In this document: positions 31,693 to 39,250 of the stretch, one piece after another
Layout: each line of letters begins with the position of its first letter
Numbering within the stretch: the first letter of the stretch is position 1
Assembly (NCBI RefSeq): GCF_028287845.1
Contig: NZ_JAQBOW010000059.1
Location: 1-39,826, forward strand
Reading direction: 5' to 3'
From: Mucilaginibacter sp.
GTDB lineage: Bacteria > Bacteroidota > Bacteroidia > Sphingobacteriales > Sphingobacteriaceae
DNA length: 39,826 nucleotides
Translations under genes and position numbers: made by a program
Notes under the pieces: model-generated
What the model saw: the letters and a program-made list of their open reading frames with translations, nothing else
What the model was told of the DNA's origin: nothing
Databases searched by the model: none

Positions 31693-33006
31693 ATGGATGT
31701 AGGCTTTTATTTAGGTGAATTGCTAATGCAGCAGGGCGAAGTAAGTGTACCAGGATTAGGTTACTTTGTACGGGCCCGCGTAAGTGGTTATTATGATGAA
31801 AATGAGGGTAAATTTTATCCGCCCTACCATCAGGCACAATTTGATATACAATCAATAGATAATGATGCCTTTGCCGAATATATTGCCAATAAAAAAAATA
31901 TTTCTATAGCATCGGCCAAATATTTCTCTGAAAAATATATTACCGGCTTAAAACAGGATGCGTTAATTGGCGAAGTACCTATTGGTAACTTAGGCTGGTT
32001 TTATACCGAGTCAAGCCTGCTTACCTTCAAACCGGCGCAAAAAATAATTGACGATGCCCTTTTTTACGGATTTGAGCCTGTTAAAATAAAGAAAACCGGG
32101 CACAGTAAACCGGAAGAAGCTCCCAATGCAGAGCTGGTCTTCCCGCCAAAATTAATAACTCCAGAGATACAACCTGAAGAGACACAACTCGAGCCTATAC
32201 AAACACTACTTCAAGAAGAGGAAGCAGGAATATCACCTGAGTTTTTTGATGCCGATGAGGAGGAAGAAAAAAGCAATAATGGAGTACGTGTATCGCTAAT
32301 AACACTTGCGGTTATTTTACTTTTAGGAACAGGTGCATTTGCTCTTTACAAGTATGAACCTGATACGTTTTATAAGTTGGCATTTTGGAAATCTAATGCC
32401 GTGATGATTGCTCCTGTTAAACCAAAAGGAGCTGCACGGGCAGTTGATAGTGCTAAAACAGATAGCGTTAAAACGGACACCGCATCTGCCAAAATTGCAA
32501 AAGACACTCTTGCCAAAACTGCGTTGACAACCAAGAAAATTGTAACAACGGTTCCAAAAACTGTTGTGCCTGCTCCAAAAGCTACAGTTACAACAGAAAA
32601 CACACCAACACAAAAAGCCGCGACGCAGCAGCCAAAAACTAATGTAATAATTCAGAAACCGGCGGTGGTCACAACTAATCCGGGTACGTTTCAAAAAGCT
32701 ATTGTGAAGCCTGAAAAAACAGGCGCAATAAACGCGAAACCATCCGACGCTGTAGGCACCAGGCGCTATGAAGTTTATGCATTTACCGGCAGTAACATTG
32801 CCGAGGTTAACGCGGCTATAAAGAAAATAAAAAAAGCAGGACTTGACCCACGGTTAGTAACCGACGCACCAGACACGCTTTATCATATATCAATTGGTCA
32901 TTTTGCAACTAAGCAAGAAGCCACAGATTGTGCAGTTAAAGCCATAGAAGGTAGTAAAGTGCCGGGTGGCTACGCTTACGGAATTGAAATTATACCATCA
33001 AAATAA
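31693..33006 (+). CDS. HU-CCDC81-domain and SPOR-domain transmembrane protein
   Basis: The 437-residue protein has two HU-CCDC81-like bacterial domains in its cytoplasmic N-part (about 1-60 and 60-130; seen as 'GEVSVPGLGYFVRARVSG' and 'IGEVPIGNLGWFY'). An acidic linker follows, then one helix (about 199-219), a Lys/Thr/Ala/Pro-rich periplasmic linker (about 240-350), and a SPOR domain (357-435). SPOR domains bind stem-peptide-free peptidoglycan at division sites. HU-CCDC81 domains are HU/IHF relatives, found in Bacteroidota joined to SPOR. It thus links the cytoplasm to the wall. ExbB starts 12 bp later, so they are cotranscribed. Confidence 0.85.
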   Translation: MDVGFYLGELLMQQGEVSVPGLGYFVRARVSGYYDENEGKFYPPYHQAQFDIQSIDNDAFAEYIANKKNISIASAKYFSEKYITGLKQDALIGEVPIGNLGWFYTESSLLTFKPAQKIIDDALFYGFEPVKIKKTGHSKPEEAPNAELVFPPKLITPEIQPEETQLEPIQTLLQEEEAGISPEFFDADEEEEKSNNGVRVSLITLAVILLLGTGAFALYKYEPDTFYKLAFWKSNAVMIAPVKPKGAARAVDSAKTDSVKTDTASAKIAKDTLAKTALTTKKIVTTVPKTVVPAPKATVTTENTPTQKAATQQPKTNVIIQKPAVVTTNPGTFQKAIVKPEKTGAINAKPSDAVGTRRYEVYAFTGSNIAEVNAAIKKIKKAGLDPRLVTDAPDTLYHISIGHFATKQEATDCAVKAIEGSKVPGGYAYGIEIIPSK

Positions 33007-33018
33007 CACAACACCATA

Positions 33019-33720
33019 ATGCAAGCAGTTACAGATACCGTTACACACCTAACAGATACCGCCAAACATGCGGCACAGCAGTTGGCAGCCATACCAGATC
33101 AGGACCTTCGCTTTGGCGACCTGCTGCTTAAAGGCGGGTGGGTAATGCTGCCCATTGGCGTATTAGCCATATTAGGGCTGGTTATATTTTTCGAGCGGTA
33201 TTTTACTATTCGTAAAGCTTCAAAAAACGAATCGAACCTGCTGGTGCAGATACGCAGCAGTATTCATTCGGGTAACCTGGAGTCGGCTATGGCTATTTGC
33301 CGTAACAGTAATTCGCCGTTGGGGCGTATGCTGCAAAAGGGATTATTAAGAATTGGCCGCCCAATAAAAGATATTGAAGGTGCTATTGAAAACATAGGTA
33401 AAATTGAAGTAGCCAAGCTGGAAAAAAACATAGGTATTTTAGGCATAGTGGCGGGTATAGCCCCCATGTTTGGTTTCTTGGGTACCATTGCCGGGGTTAT
33501 TAAAATATTTTATGATATCTCTAAAACAGATAACATTAGCATGGGTGTAATATCCGGCGGTTTATATGTGAAGATGGTAACATCAGCAGCAGGGCTGTTT
33601 GTGGGTATTGTGGCCTATGTGTGCTACCATATTTTAAATATGATGGTGGATAAGGTGATATTACAATTAGAGACCGATGCCATTGAATTTATTGACTTGT
33701 TAGAAGAGCCGAGCAAATGA
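33019..33720 (+). CDS. exbB: MotA/TolQ/ExbB proton-channel protein
   Basis: The 233-residue protein has three helices (about 42-59, 137-160, 187-210) and the ExbB/TolQ stretch 'APMFGFLGTIAGVIKIFYDI'. It makes the inner-membrane proton channel with ExbD and drives TonB. Its stop overlaps the exbD start as ATGA (33717-33720), so translation is coupled. It follows the SPOR gene by 12 bp. Confidence 0.93.
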   Translation: MQAVTDTVTHLTDTAKHAAQQLAAIPDQDLRFGDLLLKGGWVMLPIGVLAILGLVIFFERYFTIRKASKNESNLLVQIRSSIHSGNLESAMAICRNSNSPLGRMLQKGLLRIGRPIKDIEGAIENIGKIEVAKLEKNIGILGIVAGIAPMFGFLGTIAGVIKIFYDISKTDNISMGVISGGLYVKMVTSAAGLFVGIVAYVCYHILNMMVDKVILQLETDAIEFIDLLEEPSK

Positions 33721-34118
33721 ATTTAAGAAAGAAAAAAAGAGGGGCCTCTGCCGAAGTGCATACTTCGGCCATGAATGATATCATGTTCTTCCTACTTTTG
33801 TTTTTCCTTATCGCATCAACAGTAACCAATCCAAACGTTATTAAACTGATGCTGCCAAAATCGTCAAGCGGGCAGTCGGTATCAAAAAAAACCATTACGG
33901 TATCTATAACCAAGGATCTTAAATACTACGTTGATAAAAAGGAAGTAGCGGTAGCCGATCTGAATACAACGCTGTTGGGCTACAAATCAATAGCAACCGA
34001 ACTAACCATAGTTTTATATGTAGATAAAACCGTTGCCATACAAGATGTGGTACAGGTTATGGACATAGCGCAGAAATTGAATATAAAATTGGTTTTGGCG
34101 ACAGAACCTAAAGGGTAA
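33717..34118 (+). CDS. exbD: ExbD/TolR-family biopolymer transporter
   Basis: The 133-residue protein has a single N-terminal helix (about 22-38) led by the essential Asp21 in HTSAMNDIMFF, and a periplasmic domain to the end. It forms the ExbBD stator with the protein before it. The ATG overlaps the exbB stop by 4 bp. Length is normal. Confidence 0.93.
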   Translation: MNLRKKKRGASAEVHTSAMNDIMFFLLLFFLIASTVTNPNVIKLMLPKSSSGQSVSKKTITVSITKDLKYYVDKKEVAVADLNTTLLGYKSIATELTIVLYVDKTVAIQDVVQVMDIAQKLNIKLVLATEPKG

Positions 34119-34119
34119 A

Positions 34120-34187
34120 TTAGTCATTGGTCACCTAGTCATTAGATAATTCAAACCAATGGCTAGTGACCAATGTCCAATGACTAA
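34120..34187. repeat. Nested inverted repeat between exbD and tonB
   Basis: TTAGTCATTGG (34120-34130) mirrors CCAATGACTAA (34177-34187), and ATTGGTCAC (34126-34134) mirrors GTGACCAAT (34166-34174). The hairpin fills the 72-bp gap and uses the same TGACCAATG words as 26392-26464. It may reduce tonB expression relative to exbBD. Confidence 0.6.
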
Positions 34188-34190
34188 AAA

Positions 34191-35003
34191 ATGAACTATA
34201 CAGAAGAAAATAACTATCCAAAAGCATTTTTAGCAACAGCCGTTATACTGGCTGCTGTGATGGCTTTATGTTATTTTATTGTGTTCACCAATCCCCCACC
34301 GCCGCAGGATGGTACGGGTGGTATACTGGTAAACTATGGCACTACTGATGAAGGCATGGGTAGCGATTATATAAGTACGGAGCAACCGTCCATGTCAGAA
34401 AAGGCAAATCATACCAAGCCTGATAAAGTTACCACCGCCCCGCCTACCGAACAAAAAACGCAGGCCGAAAGCAGCGATAAAACAGTAGTAACGCAAAACA
34501 CCGAAGACGCGCCCGAAGTTGCGGCTAATACTAAAAAGCCAACCAATACCATAGCTACGCAGCCTACCAAAGCGGTTGCCAAGCCTACGGTAAACCAAAA
34601 CGCGCTGTATAAAGGCAAAACCAACAACGGCGTTGGCGAAGGTGACGGCACTACCAATACGCCCGGCAACCAGGGCAAGCCAACCGGCAGCACGCTAACC
34701 AATAACTATAACGGCACAGGATCTGGCAATGGCGGTAGCTTGATGATGGAGCAGCGCAACTTTACCAACAAACCCGCAATAAATGACAATGGCCGCCATA
34801 CCGGTAAAATAATGGTTGATATACGGGTAGACAAAAACGGTAATGTAATATACGCCCGTGCAGGCGCGCGCGGTACCACCATAAGCGATGCCAACCTGCT
34901 GCAAAAATGCGAAGACGCCGTAAAAAACTCCAAACTAAACGCGCTTGAATCTGCCCCAGATCCGCAAATTGGTACGGTGGTGTTTGTGTTTAAGGTGAAT
35001 TAA
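34191..35003 (+). CDS. tonB: TonB energy-transducer protein
   Basis: The 270-residue protein has an N-terminal helix (about 12-32), a short NPPPPQD motif, a long Thr/Lys/Asn/Gly linker across the periplasm (about 40-190), and a TonB-type C-domain (about 195-270: 'TGKIMVDIRVDKNGNVIYAR...VVFVFKVN'). It carries ExbBD energy to an outer-membrane partner, for which the barrel at 29723 with its TonB box is a candidate. The linker is less Pro-rich than in E. coli TonB. It may share the exbBD transcript despite a hairpin in the 72-bp gap. Confidence 0.88.
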   Translation: MNYTEENNYPKAFLATAVILAAVMALCYFIVFTNPPPPQDGTGGILVNYGTTDEGMGSDYISTEQPSMSEKANHTKPDKVTTAPPTEQKTQAESSDKTVVTQNTEDAPEVAANTKKPTNTIATQPTKAVAKPTVNQNALYKGKTNNGVGEGDGTTNTPGNQGKPTGSTLTNNYNGTGSGNGGSLMMEQRNFTNKPAINDNGRHTGKIMVDIRVDKNGNVIYARAGARGTTISDANLLQKCEDAVKNSKLNALESAPDPQIGTVVFVFKVN

Positions 35004-35031
35004 AGCATAGTAGCAGTTAATTGCATTTGAT

Positions 35032-35412
35032 ATGAGATACATTTTCTTTTGCATTTATAATTCACAATATCTTGACGGAAAAAACAGGGTAAATACTACT
35101 CCATGGTTTACTGCTGTTTGTATGATGATGGGCGGAAGTTTTTGTTGTGTAGCAATTCTCGCGGAGATTTATTATTTCTATATCTTAAATCAAAATTTTC
35201 CATCAGAAAATTCCTTTGCTACATTCTTGGTTTTATTTGCTATTCACTATTTTTTGTTTATCAAGGATAAGAGATATGAAAAAATATATGACCATTATAA
35301 AGCTTCTCCTTTTAATAACAGGAAAACCAATGTATCCGTAAGTCTTTCATATATTTTTATTCCTGCCGCAATCAGCATGTTAATTGCGATGAAATGGCAC
35401 AAGGTTATCTGA
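35032..35412 (+). CDS. Small hypothetical membrane protein
   Basis: The 126-residue protein has hydrophobic segments at about 25-50, 62-77 and 104-121. There is no conserved motif I can name. It starts 28 bp after tonB on the same strand, so it could be cotranscribed, but its base composition looks more AT-rich and its style differs from the cluster; it may belong to the accessory region that follows. Confidence 0.6.
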   Translation: MRYIFFCIYNSQYLDGKNRVNTTPWFTAVCMMMGGSFCCVAILAEIYYFYILNQNFPSENSFATFLVLFAIHYFLFIKDKRYEKIYDHYKASPFNNRKTNVSVSLSYIFIPAAISMLIAMKWHKVI

Positions 35413-35445
35413 TTTGCCAATTATAGAAGTTAGGCAGCACAAGAT

Positions 35446-35644
35446 AGAGGCATAGCCTCGGCCTATATTGTAACAACGGATTTCAATCCGTTGGGTTATG
35501 AAAAAATACATAAGTAAAGAACCGTAGGTTCGGCCCATTTAAGATCAAATATGTATCGTGCCTACTGCACTCGTTGCTTATGTGGGATCAGTTGCCAACG
35601 GGTTAAAACCCGTTGTTACAAGATTTATCCGAGCCGATGGCTCT
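35446..35644. repeat. Composite hairpin element (REP/BIME-like, about 199 bp)
   Basis: Two arms mirror each other imperfectly over about 50 bp. Left arm: GAGGC-ata-GCCTC (35447-35459) and CAACGGATT-tc-AATCCGTTG (35474-35493). Right arm: CAACGGGTT-aa-AACCCGTTG (35596-35615) and GAGCC-gat-GGCTC (35631-35643). A central hairpin GAACC-gta-GGTTC lies at 35519-35531. Such multi-hairpin units are typical of REP/BIME-type elements moved by rep-associated transposases, which would act in trans. The 310-bp gap 35413-35722 holds nothing else. Confidence 0.65.
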
Positions 35645-35722
35645 TAAAAAAAGCTAAAATCTTTCGAACACTCCTAATTATAAATCCCTACCACGGGTGA
35701 CTAAGGTTATTATAGACAGAAA

Positions 35723-35983
35723 TTACTTCATACAAAAATAGAGGCCAATAACAGATAGTATTTGCACACAAACTACTACCGAAAGTTTCTTAAGTCCCGT
35801 TATTTTGGAAGGTACAAATACATAAGCCGCAACGGATAAAAAATATATGGCCATTGCCAACCCTCCAACTATTAAAAGATTTGGACCTTCAGTATCATTA
35901 AAAAAGAAGAACAATGCTCTGGAACAAAGGATGGCCGTTGCGCCCAAAATCACTAACGAAATCTTTTTTGATTTTAAATTCAT
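35723..35983 (-). CDS. Small hypothetical membrane protein (minus strand)
   Basis: The 86-residue protein has three hydrophobic segments (about 10-27, 36-56, 66-84) and no named motif. Codon use and a clean N-terminus (MNLKSKKISLVILG) support a gene, but a short AT-rich membrane ORF can also be chance. It reads against its neighbours. Confidence 0.5.
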   Translation of the reverse strand: MNLKSKKISLVILGATAILCSRALFFFFNDTEGPNLLIVGGLAMAIYFLSVAAYVFVPSKITGLKKLSVVVCVQILSVIGLYFCMK

Positions 35984-36141
35984 ATTTGTGATGTTATTGT
36001 ACTGTCAAGGGATACTTTCTTTTCGTATTCCGAAGTACGGGGCTTTGTGGCTTTCTTTTTAGCCTGCTTTTGCCGTAGTATAAAGTTACGAAAATTAGGC
36101 AATGGCATTAATCAAAATTATTATTTTGATACTAATAGTTG

Positions 36142-36149
36142 TAAGTTTG
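36142..36149 (+). promoter_or_regulatory. -7 element (TAAGTTTG) deciding the nucleotidyltransferase start
   Basis: TAAGTTTG matches TAnnTTTG and ends 5 bp before ATG 36155. The in-frame upstream start at 36047 lies before it and is rejected. Confidence 0.55.
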
Positions 36150-36154
36150 CTATT

Positions 36155-36457
36155 ATGAATAGCTTGGTCGAGTCTAACTTATCAGAAATAAAAGATGTAA
36201 TGCGAAGCTATGGCGTGATACGGGCTTACCTGTTTGGCAGTGCCGCCATTGGAAATATGGCTGACGATAGCGATGTGGATTTTATGGTAAGTTTTAACCC
36301 CGATCTTAGCTATACAGAGTATGGCAACAATTATTTCCAGCTTATATATGCATTACAAAAGCTTCTTAAAAAAGATGTAGATATTGTAGCAGAAGAAACA
36401 ATTACTAATCCTTATTTACTTCAGCGTATAAACAGTCAAAAAATAGCTGTTTTATGA
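36155..36457 (+). CDS. MntA-like nucleotidyltransferase (antitoxin of a MntA-HepT type pair)
   Basis: ATG 36155 gives 100 residues: MNSLVESNLSEIKDVMRSYG, then the nucleotidyltransferase motif GSAAIGNMADDSDVDF (G-S-x10-D-x-D) and a later KKDVDIVAE third acidic strand. This is the minimal nucleotidyltransferase family; MntA-type members neutralise the HepT toxin by AMPylation. The stop overlaps an ATG (36454) as ATGA, the usual place for hepT, but only a short frame follows. The protein is normal in length, so the antitoxin side may be intact. Confidence 0.8.
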   Translation: MNSLVESNLSEIKDVMRSYGVIRAYLFGSAAIGNMADDSDVDFMVSFNPDLSYTEYGNNYFQLIYALQKLLKKDVDIVAEETITNPYLLQRINSQKIAVL

Positions 36458-36507
36458 CCGTTGAAGTGAAAAAACTTTTGGCCAGTTTATATCGATATTT
36501 ACCTTGA
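36454..36507 (+). pseudogene. Possible HepT remnant, 17 codons
   Basis: From the ATG that overlaps the MntA-like stop, the frame reads MTVEVKKLLASLYRYLP then TGA. HepT proteins begin with a similar basic helix and continue for about 110 residues; nothing like that is seen in the three forward frames to 36640. This is either a hepT stub or chance. Confidence 0.3.
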
Positions 36508-36525
36508 TTCCTAAACATAACTGTG

Positions 36526-36551
36526 CTTGTTGGTGATAAAACACCAACAAG
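36526..36551. terminator. 10-bp hairpin after the MntA-like gene
   Basis: CTTGTTGGTG (36526-36535) pairs with CACCAACAAG (36542-36551) around ATAAAA. On the plus strand it is followed by A not T, so termination is more natural on the minus strand; the function is open. Confidence 0.4.
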
Positions 36552-36641
36552 GTCAAAAAATATATGACGCGTAGAAAATAGATTCTTACTTTAAAACAAT
36601 TTCTTAAGTTTAAAGCCTAATTTTATCTAATTATTAGATTT

Positions 36642-37550
36642 ATGACTTATCTCATTATTGGGTTTTTATTATCTGTAGGTGCTGGCATAGTTGCTTTTAT
36701 TGATAAGAAAGAAGCCAACAAGGAAAATCAAAAAAGCAATAAGTTTAATACATTAGCATTTGCCGTTTTGATAATTGGCGCTTTTACATCTCTTTGGTCA
36801 GGGTACAATTCACAAAAATCTGGTGATAAAGCTCAGCATAGAGCTGACTCAGTAAGCAGAGTAATTATAAATAAACAAAAGGTTATTGATTCAATCAATC
36901 GTTTATTATATGCAAAACAGGATGACATCATTAAATTACAAAAAAATCAAATTGATACATCCAGCCGAATATTATCCACCAGTTTAAAAACGAATTTATT
37001 ACAACAACAAATTGGTCAACTTCAAAGTGAACTAAAAAGTGAAATTACAGGTGGAAAAAGCAAGCCTATCTTGCTTTTAACTGTCAGTCGAATTGTAATT
37101 GATAATAACACTCAAAAAAAATATTTTGTCCTTTTTTTTGATATTTTAAATAACAGTGATTATGCGCTCCAAAACGTAAAAGCCATAATTTACGATACAT
37201 ATGGTATAGATATGCGTATGTATGGTGTTCAATATGTTAGAGATGGACTTAGTGAAAAAACCGTTAAACCTGATATAAAGGACTATAATTCTACAAATCA
37301 TTTCGATGGAATAGGATCAATCTCAAAAGGATCTAAATACCCTCTTTATATAACAACATTTTGCCCAGAACTAGCAAAAAACAGAAGTCTTGGTTATCCA
37401 ATTGAAATAAATTGGTTCAATGGCCATTTCACTTATTTTATTAATCTTAAAATTGAAGGTGAAACGCTAAATCTTGATTCTGTACAATTGGTGTATAATG
37501 GGACAAGGATTAATTATAATAAATACTTCAACTTTTTAAAGTTTAAGTAA
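36642..37550 (+). CDS. Membrane protein with coiled coil and C-terminal beta-rich domain, unknown function
   Basis: The 302-residue protein has two N-terminal helices (about 2-20 and 37-55), then a predicted coiled coil (about 60-135; HRADSVSRVIINKQKVIDSI and LLQQQIGQLQSELKSE), and a folded C-domain (about 143-302). The C-domain has strands such as KYFVLFFDILNNSDY, perhaps an immunoglobulin-like or extracellular sensor module. It is rich in A+T and Ile/Asn/Lys, unlike the cluster genes. TCTAATTATTAGA sits just before its ATG. No family was recognised; a signalling or defence role is only a guess. Confidence 0.6.
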   Translation: MTYLIIGFLLSVGAGIVAFIDKKEANKENQKSNKFNTLAFAVLIIGAFTSLWSGYNSQKSGDKAQHRADSVSRVIINKQKVIDSINRLLYAKQDDIIKLQKNQIDTSSRILSTSLKTNLLQQQIGQLQSELKSEITGGKSKPILLLTVSRIVIDNNTQKKYFVLFFDILNNSDYALQNVKAIIYDTYGIDMRMYGVQYVRDGLSEKTVKPDIKDYNSTNHFDGIGSISKGSKYPLYITTFCPELAKNRSLGYPIEINWFNGHFTYFINLKIEGETLNLDSVQLVYNGTRINYNKYFNFLKFK

Positions 37551-37650
37551 CATAAACGACCTCCGTTGTCCGCAGTATTCAAAACAATCCATCCGTTATT
37601 CGACTCAAACAACTACGTAATGAAGCCAACCATCATGCAGAATCTTGTTT

Positions 37651-37853
37651 CATTTTGTTACATCACCTTTAAATTAGTCTATTTATAATTATTTGGTTAT
37701 CAGTTTAATATAGAAAAATTACCCATAAAAAAACAGACGAATAAGTTGTTACATTTTGTTACATCACTTTTTCGTAATTATTTAATTTTCAATAGGTTAA
37801 GTCGAAATCTTGTTACACTTGTTACATTTTGTTACACTATTTCGTGTAACAAA
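37651..37853. promoter_or_regulatory. GTTACA repeat cluster and 10-bp hairpin upstream of folC
   Basis: CATTTTGTTACATCAC occurs at 37651-37666 and 37752-37767, a shorter copy at 37825-37837, and TTGTTACA words recur between. TTTGTTACAC (37828-37837) pairs with GTGTAACAAA (37844-37853). This fills much of the 367-bp gap 37551-37917 and may be an operator array or a degenerate repeat. Confidence 0.5.
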
Positions 37854-37901
37854 GCTATCGTGGTGGTTGCGCAAACAACTACGGAGCACCCACCTATTTA
37901 T

Positions 37902-37909
37902 TATATTTG
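37902..37909 (+). promoter_or_regulatory. -7 element (TATATTTG) for folC
   Basis: TATATTTG matches TAnnTTTG and ends 8 bp before ATG 37918. No good -33 was found. Confidence 0.5.
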
Positions 37910-37917
37910 CATAGCAA

Positions 37918-39216
37918 ATGAACTACCAACAAACCATCGATTATATTTACGCACAACTACCGATCTTCACCCGCGTAGGTGCATCTGCCTACAAGGCTGA
38001 TTTGGGTAATACCATTGAGCTTTGCAATCGCCTTGATAATCCGCAGAACAAATTCAAAAGCATACATATAGGCGGCACCAATGGCAAAGGCTCTACCTCG
38101 CACATGCTGGCGGCTATTTTGCAGATGGCTGGTTATAAAACCGGGCTGTACACCTCGCCGCATTTAAAGGACTTTAGAGAGCGTATCCGTATTAATGGCG
38201 AAATGATAAGCGAGCAGTGGGTTATTGATTTTGTGGCCCGGCATAAACCCGATTTTGAGGATATCCAACCCTCATTTTTTGAAATGACCGTTGCATTGGC
38301 CTTTGATATTTTCGCTAAGGAAAAGGTGGATATTGCAGTTATAGAGGTAGGTTTAGGTGGGCGGCTTGACTCTACCAATATCATCACCCCGCTCCTATCC
38401 ATCATCACCAACATCGGCTGGGACCACATGAATATCCTGGGTGATACCCTGCAACTCATCGCCGCGGAAAAAGCGGGTATTATCAAACCCAACATCCCCG
38501 TAATTATTGGCGAGAAGCAGGATGATCTTGCCGATATCTTCATCCGCAAAGCGAAACAACAAAATGCGCCAATAAGCTTTGCATCAGAGTTATTTAATTC
38601 AAAAGTTAAAATTCAAAATTCAAAAGGATGGAATGATCTGTTAGAGGTTGAGATTACTCAAAACTCAAAACTCAAAACTCAAAACTTACAACTCGACCTT
38701 ACCGGCAGCTATCAGCTTAAAAACGTAAAAACTGTGCTATCCGCAGTAAATGAGTTACGCGCCCAAGGTTTTGTTATTACTGATGAGCATATCAAAACGG
38801 CCCTGCGCCAGGTTAAAACACTAACCGGTTTGCATGGGCGCTGGGAGGTTTTAAATAATTTACCCTTAACCATTTGCGATACCGGGCATAATCCCGAAGG
38901 TATAGAGGAAGTATTGAAAAACATTGCCAATGTAAAGTTTAAGCAATTGCATTTTGTTATTGGTGTGGTGAGTGATAAGGACAGCAGCAGGGTTTTAGCT
39001 ATGCTGCCCAAAAATGCGATATACTATTTCTGCAAACCTGATATACCGCGCGGTTTAGAGGCCGAAAGTTTAAAGGAAAAAGCTGCCGGTTTTAACTTAC
39101 ATGGTGAAGCTTACCCATCTGTCACATCCGCTTTAGCGGCAGCACAGCAAACAGCAGAAGATAACGACCTTGTTTTTGTTGGTGGCAGTACATTTGTTAT
39201 TGCCGAAGTTGTTTGA
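37918..39216 (+). CDS. folC: Bifunctional folylpolyglutamate synthase / dihydrofolate synthase
   Basis: The 432-residue Mur-ligase relative adds glutamate to dihydropteroate and folates in folate synthesis. The P-loop GGTNGKGS is at 52-59, followed by 'LYTSPHLKDFRERIRING' (78-94) and 'EVGLGGRLDSTNIITP' (about 143-158). The Mur-type C-domain begins near residue 265; 'GHNPEGIEEVL' lies near 325. Residues about 227-257 form an odd, repeat-encoded insertion: NSKVKIQNSKGWND and QNSKLKTQNLQL. It sits between the central and C-terminal domains and contains four exact ACTCAAA heptamers. The frame is open throughout, so the protein is predicted to be full length here. Confidence 0.93.
   Translation: MNYQQTIDYIYAQLPIFTRVGASAYKADLGNTIELCNRLDNPQNKFKSIHIGGTNGKGSTSHMLAAILQMAGYKTGLYTSPHLKDFRERIRINGEMISEQWVIDFVARHKPDFEDIQPSFFEMTVALAFDIFAKEKVDIAVIEVGLGGRLDSTNIITPLLSIITNIGWDHMNILGDTLQLIAAEKAGIIKPNIPVIIGEKQDDLADIFIRKAKQQNAPISFASELFNSKVKIQNSKGWNDLLEVEITQNSKLKTQNLQLDLTGSYQLKNVKTVLSAVNELRAQGFVITDEHIKTALRQVKTLTGLHGRWEVLNNLPLTICDTGHNPEGIEEVLKNIANVKFKQLHFVIGVVSDKDSSRVLAMLPKNAIYYFCKPDIPRGLEAESLKEKAAGFNLHGEAYPSVTSALAAAQQTAEDNDLVFVGGSTFVIAEVV
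38596..38688 (+). repeat. Heptamer-containing repeat tract inside folC
   Basis: Two AAAATTC units lie at about 38608-38622, and four exact ACTCAAA units at 38656-38683, followed by a degenerate ACTTACA. Seven is not a multiple of three, so gain or loss of one unit would shift the frame. Confidence 0.7.
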
Positions 39217-39250
39217 AATATCCTATTTTTACCCCACATAAAAATAAAAC

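Noticed and set aside
36047..36154. Longer N-terminus for the MntA-like protein
   Set aside because: The extra residues lie upstream of the -7 element at 36142 and do not resemble the family.
37746..38000. 84-residue plus-strand frame before and into folC
   Set aside because: It runs through the GTTACA repeat and overlaps the folC start in another frame; no protein signal.
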